Source: Flavobacterium sp. NG2
GTDB taxonomy: Bacteria; Bacteroidota; Bacteroidia; Flavobacteriales; Flavobacteriaceae
Length of the DNA: 64,000 nt
Direction of reading: 5' to 3'
Assembly (NCBI RefSeq): GCF_034119845.1
Contig: NZ_CP139420.1
Span: forward strand, 3,226,001-3,290,000
Below are positions 44,760 to 52,036 of the stretch, piece after piece. A program made the translations under genes and the position numbers. Under the pieces are notes generated by a model. The model had not been told where the DNA came from, did not search any database, and worked only from the letters and a program-made list of their open reading frames with translations. Every line of letters starts with the position of its first letter. Within the stretch, counting starts at the first letter, position 1.

Positions 44760-45623
44760 TTAACCATTCTGCTGCTCAATCAAATAAATCCCGTCATCCT
44801 TAATCTCAATTCTTTTTTCACGGTACAAAGCACCAATGGCCTTTTTGAATGTTTTCTTACTCATCTTCAAAACCGTTTTGATGTCTTCAGGATGTGAGTT
44901 GTCGTTCAAACGAAGGAATCCACGGCTTGCTCGCAATTCGTCCAATATTTTTTCGGCATTAGGCTCTACGTTTTCGTAGCCCTGTATCTGTAACGAAACA
45001 TCAATTTTGTTATCAGGACGAATGTTTTTGATGTATCCACGCATACGGTCTCCCGTACGAATCGCATCATCATAGACCTCATCCTTGTACAACAAGCCTT
45101 TGTGTCTTTCGTTGATGATGACATTAATCCCCAGTTCAGTGATGTGCGACACAATCAAATCGACTTCTTCGCCTTTTTCAACTGTCAAGACATCGTTTTT
45201 CAAAAACTGATTCGTTTTACTCGATGCTACCAAACGGTTTGTTTTCTCGTCCATGTACAAATACACCAGGTAACGTTTCCCTTTTTCCATCGGGCGGGCT
45301 TGCTCCTTAAACGGAACCAGAATATCTTTTTCCATTCCCCAATCCATAAAAGCCCCTACTTGGTTGACATAATTTACACGCAAAAGCGCAAATTCATTCA
45401 ACAAAATATAAGGTTCTAATGTAGTGGCAACAGGACGCTGCTCGTGGTCAAGATAGACAAAAACGATAAGCTCCTCGCCTATATCGAAAACCTTGGGCAC
45501 ATATTTATTTGGCAATAAGACATCGTGAATTCCCTCTGGATCTTTTTCTGGATCCCCCAGAAACAACCCAACTTGAGTATCACGTAAAATCTTCAATGCA
45601 TTGTATTTTCCTAATTTAATCAT
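44760..45623 (-). CDS. S1-domain RNA-binding protein (CvfB/YitL family)
   Basis: The 287-residue protein has three OB/S1-like modules. The first is at about residues 1-65 (VGLFLGDPEKDPEGIHDVLLP). The second is at 68-140 (LLRVNYVNQVGAFMDWGMEKDILVPF). The third is at 150-215 (VSHITELGINVIINERHKGLLY). A C-terminal winged helix follows (HPEDIKTVLKMSKKTFKKAIGALYREKRI). This is the CvfB architecture. Members bind RNA and influence virulence or stress gene expression in Firmicutes. The role here is unknown. Confidence 0.87.
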   Translation of the reverse strand: MIKLGKYNALKILRDTQVGLFLGDPEKDPEGIHDVLLPNKYVPKVFDIGEELIVFVYLDHEQRPVATTLEPYILLNEFALLRVNYVNQVGAFMDWGMEKDILVPFKEQARPMEKGKRYLVYLYMDEKTNRLVASSKTNQFLKNDVLTVEKGEEVDLIVSHITELGINVIINERHKGLLYKDEVYDDAIRTGDRMRGYIKNIRPDNKIDVSLQIQGYENVEPNAEKILDELRASRGFLRLNDNSHPEDIKTVLKMSKKTFKKAIGALYREKRIEIKDDGIYLIEQQNG

Positions 45624-45738
45624 GGTATGCTATTTTCTAAAGGCGCAAAGGTACGAACTTAGAAAATAGCAACAGCTCCCTTTGTTGCAATTCCGCTTAT
45701 ATTCGTTTTTAGGAGCTGAAAATCCCGTTTTTCAAAAC

Positions 45739-45855
45739 CAGCTTCCCTCCTGCTATCGCCTTTATCTCCTTCCGCTCCGCTGCAGGAGGATATCGACTCA
45801 AACGAAGTTCACTGAACTCCGATTAAAGTCAATATAAGTGAAGTAATCAGGGCTA
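45739..45855 (-). repeat. Family A element, copy 6, with insertion
   Basis: On the minus strand it starts CTAGCCCTGATTACTTC and ends AAAGGCGATAGCAGGAGGG. The central stem is CTCCT/AGGAG with CCGCTCCGC loop. About 50 extra bases (ATTGACTTTAATCGGAG and AGTTCAGTGAACTTCG) separate the left arm from the stem; AGTTCACTGAACT is itself palindromic. Confidence 0.55.
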
Positions 45856-45962
45856 GATAGGACGTGTTTATTTCCATAATATCAGACTGCAAAATATCTT
45901 ACAAATAAAAAATCCTTTTGATGATTTGTAAGAAAAAAATAATATATTTGAAAATAAATAAA

Positions 45963-46046
45963 GTATGACACTTGTTATACACATGTACCCATATTTGTTG
46001 GGTGGCTTTGTATGGTTTTGTCATACATATATACAAGTTAGCAGTA
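45963..46046. repeat. Palindromic site with cassette-like end, upstream of the DUF4062 gene
   Basis: CTTGTTATACACATGTA (from 45971) is complementary with gaps to TACATATATACAAG (to 46037). GTATGACA and TGTCATAC form another pair. The site ends GTTAGCAGTA (46037-46046). Behind the DUF4062 gene the exact reverse complement TACTGCTAAC occurs at 47283-47292. This is the relation expected between the R' end of one attC-type site and the R'' start of the next. Confidence 0.45.
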
Positions 46047-46102
46047 ACTTTCTCTCACGCGACATCCCAAACTAATTGATTGAAAATTTAAATAAAAATT
46101 AT

Positions 46103-47278
46103 ATGCCAGAATTAATCACAAAGTATAGAATATTTCTAGCCTCTCCTTCAGATCTTTATGACGAAAGAGAATCTATTAATGATGTCATAAAGGAACTGAA
46201 TTTGACATATGGTAATCAAAACAATATAGTTTTAGAATTATTAAAATGGGAAACAAATTCTGCACCTGCAATAAGTAATAATGGAGTGCAAAATATAATT
46301 AATAATGACATACCAACTTACGATTTGTTCATTGGTTTATTATGGATGCGATTTGGAACACCAACAAGTGAATTTGGATCTGGAACAGAAGAAGAATTTA
46401 ATATAGCATATCAAAAATTTCAAGAAGATAATAATTCAATTCAAATTTTACTATATTTTAAAAATGCTACACCAAAATCTTTAGATGATATAAACACAGA
46501 ACAATTAGGGAAAGTAAAATTATTCAAATCATCATTAGGAGAAAAAAACGTACTTTATTGGGACTTTATTGTAAAGGAGGAACTTAGCAGGTTTTTAAGG
46601 ATACATATACCTACACGAATTGAAAATTTAAAATCTAAAAATACCTATGAAACTATAGAAAAAAAGATTCCTTCTGAAACTGAACAGAGAGAAATTATAG
46701 AAATTGAGGAAGAATTGGGCGTATTAGATTTTCAAGAATTAATTGAAGAAAGCTTTGCAACCTCTACACAATCTTTGACAATAATTTCAGATGCAACGTC
46801 TTGGATTGGTTCAGAGATGAATAAAAAAACTAGTGAAATTAATAAATTAGTTGCTAAAAATAAAAATCAACCACTATCTATAAAAGTGCAAAGAAATATA
46901 TTTGAGCGTACAGCAGAAAGTATGAATAATTTTGCTCAAAGAATTGAACCTGAAATACCAATTTATATGACTAATTTTGAAAAAGGAATAGACTCTTTTT
47001 CAAAATTAATAATGATTTACAAATCAGATTTTGATAATAAAAAAGAGGATATTATTGAGGCTAGTGATTCATTAGATTTTTTAATAGCCCAAATAGAAAA
47101 ATCTCTAATAAATTTACAGGAATTTTTAACGTCAATTGAGCAACTGCCAAAAATGTCGAAAGAAATAAATAATGCAAAACGAAATGTAGCGAACAAACTT
47201 TCTGATTTTATAACTAATCTTAAAATGAGCGTAACTTTAGGAAAAGAAGTTCATAAAAACATCAATCTAAAAGAATAA
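46103..47278 (+). CDS. DUF4062 protein with helical C-terminal domain
   Basis: The 391-residue protein starts at the ATG at 46103; TTG starts further up are less likely. Residues 5-125 form the DUF4062 domain: YRIFLASPSDLYDERESIND, then PTYDLFIGLLWMRFGTPT and SGTEEEFNIAY, a Rossmann-like fold found in bacterial signalling and defence proteins. Residues 190-391 are a long helical, coiled-coil-prone region instead of the NTPase usually attached. There is no membrane segment. It belongs to the accessory block and is flanked by inverted GTTAGCAGTA/TACTGCTAAC. A defence or sensing role is inferred. Confidence 0.75.
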   Translation: MPELITKYRIFLASPSDLYDERESINDVIKELNLTYGNQNNIVLELLKWETNSAPAISNNGVQNIINNDIPTYDLFIGLLWMRFGTPTSEFGSGTEEEFNIAYQKFQEDNNSIQILLYFKNATPKSLDDINTEQLGKVKLFKSSLGEKNVLYWDFIVKEELSRFLRIHIPTRIENLKSKNTYETIEKKIPSETEQREIIEIEEELGVLDFQELIEESFATSTQSLTIISDATSWIGSEMNKKTSEINKLVAKNKNQPLSIKVQRNIFERTAESMNNFAQRIEPEIPIYMTNFEKGIDSFSKLIMIYKSDFDNKKEDIIEASDSLDFLIAQIEKSLINLQEFLTSIEQLPKMSKEINNAKRNVANKLSDFITNLKMSVTLGKEVHKNINLKE

Positions 47279-47285
47279 AAGCTAC

Positions 47286-47410
47286 TGCTAACCGCCATTT
47301 TGATATAGCTGGAATTTAGTGGAATTACCGTTTCGCATCAAGTTTTCGTTAAGCCGAAAATTGAGCGATTACAAACTTCCAGCCATCTCAAAGTGGACTT
47401 ACGTTGTAAG
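47286..47410. repeat. attC-like palindromic site between DUF4062 and TPR genes
   Basis: CCATTTTGATATAGCTGGAA (47295-47314) and TTCCAGCCATCTCAAAGTGG (47377-47396) are complementary in 17 of 20 positions. The left flank is TGCTAAC (47286-47292) and the right flank ACGTTGTAAG (47401-47410), ending just before the next start codon. Length, imperfect pairing and flanking heptamers resemble gene-cassette recombination sites, but the right heptamer deviates from GTTRRRY. Confidence 0.5.
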
Positions 47411-47412
47411 TA

Positions 47413-48102
47413 ATGCAAAAAAACCAAATATACATACTACTGACTTTCATAATATTCATCTCTTGTGATTTAAAAACAGCAGATGATTACTATAATATTG
47501 CATTCGATTTAGAGCAAAAAGGAGAATATGAAAAAGCAATTCCATTTTTAGATAAAGCAATTGAAAAGAACCCAAAATTTCGACCTGCACTATTAAACCG
47601 AGGAGCTGACAAATCTGAAATTGGAGACTACAATGGAGCTATTAAGGACTATCAAAAAATTATAGCATTTGAACCAAACAATACATTGGTTTTAATGAAC
47701 ATCGGAAACAATCATAAAAGACTTAAACAATACGAAAAGTCAATTGAATTTTATACAAAAGCATTAAATACAAAAGGAGCAATTAAATCTGATAGCACAT
47801 ACTTGATTATCAATTTACCAAATGAATGGGATAAAGATTCTGACTATTATGTTCGGAAATACGAAATTCAATACGAACGCGGTATTTCATATGTCTACTC
47901 AAAAAAATATTACCTTGCAATAACGGACTTAATAGAAGCAATGAAATATGTAGAAGATTTGCCAAATGCAATGAGTTGGACAGGAGAAGCATATTATCAT
48001 TTAAACGATACGATTAATGCACGTAAGTATTTGACAGAAGCATCGAAATACGGAATGTTAGACGCAAAAGAATTATTAGATAAAATTGAGAAGAAAAAAT
48101 GA
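47413..48102 (+). CDS. TPR-repeat lipoprotein
   Basis: The 229-residue protein begins with a lipoprotein signal (MQKNQIYILLTFIIFISCDLK; lipobox ISC). Four to five TPR units follow: DYYNIAFDLEQKGEYEKAIPF, ALLNRGADKSEIGDYNGAIKDY, VLMNIGNNHKRLKQYEKSIEFY, and after a linker GISYVYSKKYYLAITDLIEAM. Asp is disfavoured at +2 for inner-membrane retention in enterics; the rule in Bacteroidota is different, so localisation is open. It starts two bases after the palindromic site. Confidence 0.82.
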   Translation: MQKNQIYILLTFIIFISCDLKTADDYYNIAFDLEQKGEYEKAIPFLDKAIEKNPKFRPALLNRGADKSEIGDYNGAIKDYQKIIAFEPNNTLVLMNIGNNHKRLKQYEKSIEFYTKALNTKGAIKSDSTYLIINLPNEWDKDSDYYVRKYEIQYERGISYVYSKKYYLAITDLIEAMKYVEDLPNAMSWTGEAYYHLNDTINARKYLTEASKYGMLDAKELLDKIEKKK

Positions 48103-48132
48103 GTTTGATATTAAATATTTTTAAATGGGTTT

Positions 48133-48230
48133 TAATAACCCGCTTCGCAAAGTCTCATGACTTTGCGAAATTTTCAAAATCGACTTATTAAATAAATTCG
48201 TCCCAAAGTCTCCTGACTTTTGACTAATCT
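48133..48230 (-). repeat. Family C element, inverted copy of 5080-5158
   Basis: TTCGCAAAGTC-TCAT-GACTTTGCGAA (48144-48169) is a perfect palindrome. The adjoining AAATAAATTCGTCCCAAAGTC is, reverse-complemented, one base different from GACTTTGGGGCGAATTTATTT at 5080. A further CCAAAGTCTCCTGACTTT hairpin closes the element. Confidence 0.75.
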
Positions 48231-48354
48231 TGTTAATTGCATTGAGCGAATGATGCTGGATTCAAAACGTCAATAATTCGGTTAATAACTGTATCAATTA
48301 GTAGCCTCTTAAAAATAACATTTTGTGCAAAAGTCAGGAGACTTTAGAACGATT

Positions 48355-48425
48355 TCGTTTATAACAACATTTTAAAATTGCGCAAAGTCTGAGACATTTG
48401 CGCAGCACGTGTAATAATGTTAGGT
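48355..48425. repeat. attC-like palindromic site after the TPR lipoprotein gene
   Basis: A hairpin TGCGCAAA (48379-48386) / TTTGCGCA (48397-48404) is flanked by ATAACAACATT on the left and AATAATGTTAGGT on the right, which are partly complementary. GTTAGGT (48419-48425) fits the GTTRRRY form of a cassette-site core. Confidence 0.4.
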
Positions 48426-48573
48426 ACAGTTCGACCTGTGTAACAATTCCTTGATTAGTTGCATATTTAAACATCTAGCTATTCTCTCTAACAATAAAAT
48501 TAATTACTTATATTTGATTGAACTAAATGTTAGTTTTATTCACAGACTGACGTTATCATACATTTGAAAAAAG

Positions 48574-48706
48574 CTACTCAGGTCAAATCGATAAGCTAAA
48601 AATTAGTAAAATCGAATTTTCGTTCTGAAAAAACAAAAAAAGTTAACAACTGATAAATAGTATCAAAAACAACTATTTTAGCTCAAAATTCAAATTGACC
48701 TGAATA
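48574..48706. repeat. Inverted-repeat element (CTACTCAGGTCAA arms)
   Basis: CTACTCAGGTCAAAT (48574-48588) is complementary to AAATTGACCTGAATAG (48691-48706) with few mismatches. Inner AAGCTAAAAATTAGT also pairs with CTATTTTAGCTC. The element ends about 50 bases upstream of the VOC gene and could carry its promoter. Confidence 0.6.
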
Positions 48707-48756
48707 GTTACTAACTTTCAATTAAATAATTTTCTATCTCCTAATAAAATTTAATA

Positions 48757-49143
48757 ATGCCTAATTTCTCATTTAACCACTTAGCACTTTCTGTAAAAGA
48801 TGTTAACGAATCAGTCGAATTTTATCAAAAATTATTCAAACTTGAAGAAATTAAGAATACAGCTTCTGACTCTAAAACAAGGTGGTTGTCATTAAATGAA
48901 GGAAAACAACTTCACCTTATTCCTCATCCAAATTCTGAAATAAAAATTAATAAAGCTGTTCATTTTGCTTTATCTACCTCTGATTTAGATTCCTTAATAG
49001 ATAATCTAAATAATTTAAAAATTGAATTTTCTGACTGGAACGATGTCCCGAATAAAATTTACGTTCGAAAAGATGGAATTAAACAGATTTACTTTCAAGA
49101 CCCAAATGGATACTGGATAGAAATAAACAATGACGTCAAATAA
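48757..49143 (+). CDS. VOC-family protein (glyoxalase/fosfomycin-resistance-like)
   Basis: The 128-residue protein has paired VOC modules: FNHLALSVKDVNESVEFYQKLF for the first and AVHFALSTSDLDSLIDNL for the second. Probable metal ligands are His in NHLALSV (residue 7), His in AVHFAL (near 69) and Glu in YWIEINND (near 122), the ligand set of metal-dependent VOC enzymes. The substrate is unknown. Antibiotic or toxic-aldehyde detoxification would fit an accessory block but is not shown. Confidence 0.82.
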   Translation: MPNFSFNHLALSVKDVNESVEFYQKLFKLEEIKNTASDSKTRWLSLNEGKQLHLIPHPNSEIKINKAVHFALSTSDLDSLIDNLNNLKIEFSDWNDVPNKIYVRKDGIKQIYFQDPNGYWIEINNDVK

Positions 49144-49290
49144 AAACCTATATCAAGTATTCTAATTAACTAAACCAATACTATCAGTCTGAGCCGCTCC
49201 TGCGCGAATCCATTCCCCCATTCTTGCAGAACGTTTGGCAATAAAACATTTGGACGTTCAATTTTAAAAATCTACTTTTGATACTATCAA

Positions 49291-50256
49291 ATGATACTAT
49301 CAATGAAGCCGCCATATGATATTACTCCAAAAATTCTCAAGTTAATTACTTCCATTTCTGAAAAGCTAGGAGAAGTAAATGCTAATTATCTGAGTAAACA
49401 ATCTCCGCAATTAAGAAAACAGAATAGAATAAAAACAATTTATTCATCTTTACAGATTGAAGGTAATACACTATCAGAAGAACAGATTACAGCGCTAATA
49501 GACAATAAAAGAATTATCGGTCCAGAAAAAGATGTTTTAGAAGTGTTAAACGCTATAAAGGTTTACGAAAAACTTAATGAATACAAATACAATTCGGATA
49601 AAAGCTTCTTAAAAGCCCATCTTTTATTAATGAACGGATTGATTGAAAGTGCTGGGAAATACAGGACAAAAGGAGTTGGAATAGTTAAAGGAAATAAAGT
49701 GGAACATGTTGCTCCTCCATTTGAAAATGTTTCTTTTCTTATGAAAGATTTGTTTGATTACCTCAACGATTCTGAAGAATTAACCTTAATTAAAAGCTGT
49801 GTTTTTCATTACGAAATGGAATTCATTCATCCATTTTTAGACGGTAATGGTAGAATGGGAAGATTGTGGCAAACTTTAATTTTAATGAACCAATATCCTG
49901 TATTTGAATTCTTGCCTTTTGAAACTTTAATTAGCCAAACGCAGGATGAATATTACAAATCTCTTGCATTGAGTGATAAAGCTGGAAAATCAACATTCTT
50001 TATTGAATATATGCTTGATGTAATAAACAAATCTCTTGAGAACTTACTTAATTACAACAATAGAGTTTTAAAAAATACAGATAGATTAGAATATTTCTTA
50101 AAACTTGGATTAAAAGAATTTACCCGAAAAGATTATATGAATACTTTTAAAGACCTATCATCAGCAACTGCTAGTAGAGATCTAAAAAAAGGAATGGAAT
50201 TACAACTGTTTGAAAGTAGCGGAAACCTAAATAAGACAAAGTATATAGTAAAATAA
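49291..50256 (+). CDS. Fic-family protein with own inhibitory helix
   Basis: The 321-residue protein has the Fic active-site motif HPFLDGNGRMGR at residues 180-191. It would transfer AMP (or another nucleotide part) to a hydroxyl on a target protein. The inhibitory motif SSLQIEGN at 52-59 is N-terminal and in the same chain, i.e. a class II, self-restrained Fic. A C-terminal winged helix follows (FTRKDYMNTFKDLSSATASRDLKKGMEL). A second ATG (49303) might be the true start; a GATACTATCAA direct repeat precedes it. Confidence 0.9.
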   Translation: MILSMKPPYDITPKILKLITSISEKLGEVNANYLSKQSPQLRKQNRIKTIYSSLQIEGNTLSEEQITALIDNKRIIGPEKDVLEVLNAIKVYEKLNEYKYNSDKSFLKAHLLLMNGLIESAGKYRTKGVGIVKGNKVEHVAPPFENVSFLMKDLFDYLNDSEELTLIKSCVFHYEMEFIHPFLDGNGRMGRLWQTLILMNQYPVFEFLPFETLISQTQDEYYKSLALSDKAGKSTFFIEYMLDVINKSLENLLNYNNRVLKNTDRLEYFLKLGLKEFTRKDYMNTFKDLSSATASRDLKKGMELQLFESSGNLNKTKYIVK

Positions 50257-50441
50257 TTAATGTTGCTCCTCTCCGAAAAGTCTTCAGACTTTGAGACTTT
50301 AAAAGCGGTAATAAAACGGATATGCTTCTCAAAGCCTTCTGACTTTTCTCTCCTTCAATTTTAGCCTAACGCACAAAACTATAATCACTTACATTTTCGG
50401 AATAAAATAGTTAGTTGATTACGGGAATAGTTTGCGTAAGC
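50257..50441. repeat. Family C-like hairpins and attC-like site closing the accessory block
   Basis: 50276-50345 carries AAAGTCTTCAGACTTT and AAAGCCTTCTGACTTTT palindromes of the family C type. GCCTAACGCACAAAACTAT (50364-50382) faces ATAGTTTGCGTAAGC (50427-50441), complementary with small gaps. GCCTAAC fits RYYYAAC of cassette sites; the right core GTAAGC deviates from GTTRRRY by one base. Confidence 0.45.
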
Positions 50442-50485
50442 TCTTAAAATAGGTGCTTAAAGAATAAAACAATCAAAAAAAAAAA

Positions 50486-50527
50486 ACCACCAAAAACCAA
50501 CTCTTTCGATAATTGATTTTTAGTGGT
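50486..50527 (-). terminator. Terminator of the HIBADH-type dehydrogenase gene
   Basis: On the minus strand ACCACTAAAAATCAA pairs with TTGGTTTTTGGTGGT around a 12-base loop and runs into about 12 T. It lies about 50 bases after the stop codon. Confidence 0.8.
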
Positions 50528-50578
50528 AGTGTATTTTTAATCTTATTTTCGTTCAGCTTAAAAAACTCGTTTTTACAA

Positions 50579-51460
50579 CTATTTTTGTAGCTTCATGAAG
50601 TAATCGAAAATCTCTGGAACATTTCCATTCCCCATATCAGCACTTACAGCCGCTTTAAGGTTTGTAGAAGTAGCTTCAGCAATTAGAGAAGTTGTACCAA
50701 GATCATTCATCATTTGTACAAAATACCCCAAATCTTTGTTTGCATTATTGATAGAGAAACCTAAATCACTAACGTTGTCTACAGCATAATTTTTACAGAA
50801 CTTCATAAACGGAGAGCTAGAAGGACCAGTAGACATAATATCAAACAATAACTGCGTGTCTACACCAGCTAATTTCGCTGCTGCGAAAGCTTGTGACATA
50901 GCAACCACAGTTGTCATTCCCATAAAATTGTTGATCAATTTAGTCGTATGACCAGCACCAAGAGCTCCTAGGTAGAATACATTCTCACCTTGTTCTTCAA
51001 GAACTGGTTTTACTTTTTCGAAAGTCTCCTTATCTCCAGCAGCCATGATATTAAGCAGTCCGTCTTTTGCATGTGCAGGAGTGCGTCCCAGTGGGGCATC
51101 TATCATACCAGCTCCCTTTTCGGCTAAGTCTTTACCAATCTTGATAGTTGATGCAGGAATTGAAGTTCCAAAATCAACCAAAACAGCTCCTTTTTTAATT
51201 CCAGCTAAGATACCTTCTTCACCGTAAATCACCTTTTCAACAACTGCAGAAGTTGTAAGGCACAACATTACGATATCACTTTTTTCAGCTAATTCTTTAG
51301 GAGTAGAAGCTTCAGTTGCATTACCGCGCGCGATAACTTTGGCAACCTCATCCTTATTAAGATCCATTACTACTAATTCGAATCCTCTTTTTTGCAGATT
51401 TTCAACCATGTTTCCGCCCATAAGGCCAAGTCCGATAAATCCGATAGTCAGTTTTTTCAT
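50579..51460 (-). CDS. NAD(P)-dependent beta-hydroxyacid dehydrogenase (HIBADH/GLYR family)
   Basis: The 293-residue protein has the Rossmann motif IGFIGLGLMGGNMVENL and the NMDLNKDEV-like acidic end of strand 2 (VVMDLNKDE), which favours NAD(H). The substrate motif is FGTSIPASTIKI and APLGRTPAHAKDGLLNIMAAG, and the catalytic lysine lies in GAGHTTKLINNFMGM near residue 170. Candidates are 3-hydroxyisobutyrate, tartronate semialdehyde or succinate-semialdehyde-type substrates. It is divergent from the PL6 lyase gene, which could hint at uronate metabolism, but that is speculation. Confidence 0.88.
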   Translation of the reverse strand: MKKLTIGFIGLGLMGGNMVENLQKRGFELVVMDLNKDEVAKVIARGNATEASTPKELAEKSDIVMLCLTTSAVVEKVIYGEEGILAGIKKGAVLVDFGTSIPASTIKIGKDLAEKGAGMIDAPLGRTPAHAKDGLLNIMAAGDKETFEKVKPVLEEQGENVFYLGALGAGHTTKLINNFMGMTTVVAMSQAFAAAKLAGVDTQLLFDIMSTGPSSSPFMKFCKNYAVDNVSDLGFSINNANKDLGYFVQMMNDLGTTSLIAEATSTNLKAAVSADMGNGNVPEIFDYFMKLQK

Positions 51461-51482
51461 ATATACTATTCTATTGTTAGTG

Positions 51483-51490
51483 CAAAGATA
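51483..51490 (-). promoter_or_regulatory. Candidate -7 element of the dehydrogenase gene
   Basis: On the minus strand TATCTTTG matches TAnnTTTG and lies 23 bases upstream of the ATG. A TTG further up is only 12 bases away, shorter than the usual 19, so the -33 box is uncertain. Confidence 0.45.
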
Positions 51491-52036
51491 TACAACTGTT
51501 TACAATAATAATTCATTCGGTTAATAAAAGTGAAATCCTTAAAATTTTAATAGAAAATTTTTAATTATATAAAAAATTAAATAAAAACGTTACGAATTAA
51601 CAACTTTCCTAAAAAACACAAAAAATCAATTCGGTATCAATAATGTCTAAAACACTGTATATGGCATCATCTATAATTCATTTTCTACCAAAAATTTCCA
51701 CACTTTTACCAATTTTATTTTAATAAACATAGGCTTTACATAATGAGTTATTGCTCAACCAATTAGTCGCTTATTTTATATCTTTCAAAAATAGTTTAAA
51801 CACATAATTGCTGTAAAAACTATTTAAACTAATTTACGTATTTTTTATGTGTTGCAAGCGTTAGCTGAAGGAGTCAATTTGGTGCGAATATGGGGAATTT
51901 CACCCAACGCGTTAATTCATATAAAAACTACATATTCAACAAGTTAAAAACCAAAATTTATGATTTACAGAATAATTGTTATAACTTTAGAAAACGAATA
52001 AAATTCGGAATACATTTTACAACTAACAAACCACCT
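51491..52036. other. Divergent regulatory region between dehydrogenase and PL6 lyase
   Basis: The 546-base AT-rich stretch has no gene. Near 51786-51835 the sequence AAAAATAGTTTAAAC ... AAAACTATTTAAAC contains both an inverted (AAATAGTTT/AAACTATTT) and a direct (GTTTAAAC/ATTTAAAC) repeat, a plausible operator. The reading frame of the lyase continues upstream to 51890 without a signal-peptide-like start, so it is treated as leader. Confidence 0.5.

Larger units (their letters stand above)
45624..46102. other. Gap before the accessory gene block
   Basis: This gap holds no gene. It carries the family A copy at 45739-45855 and a palindromic stretch at 45963-46046 that ends directly before the DUF4062 gene leader. 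Confidence 0.55.
48103..48756. other. 654-base gap made of palindromic elements
   Basis: No gene is visible. In order: a family C element in inverted orientation (48133-48230), a second AAAGTCAGGAGACTTT-containing stretch with a TGCGCAAA/TTTGCGCA hairpin (48330-48425), an AT-rich spacer, and a 133-base inverted-repeat element (48574-48706). Confidence 0.6.

Noticed and set aside
51890..52036. Longer N-terminus for the PL6 lyase
   Set aside because: The 49 extra residues are basic and Asn-rich and would bury the signal peptide that starts at 52037.
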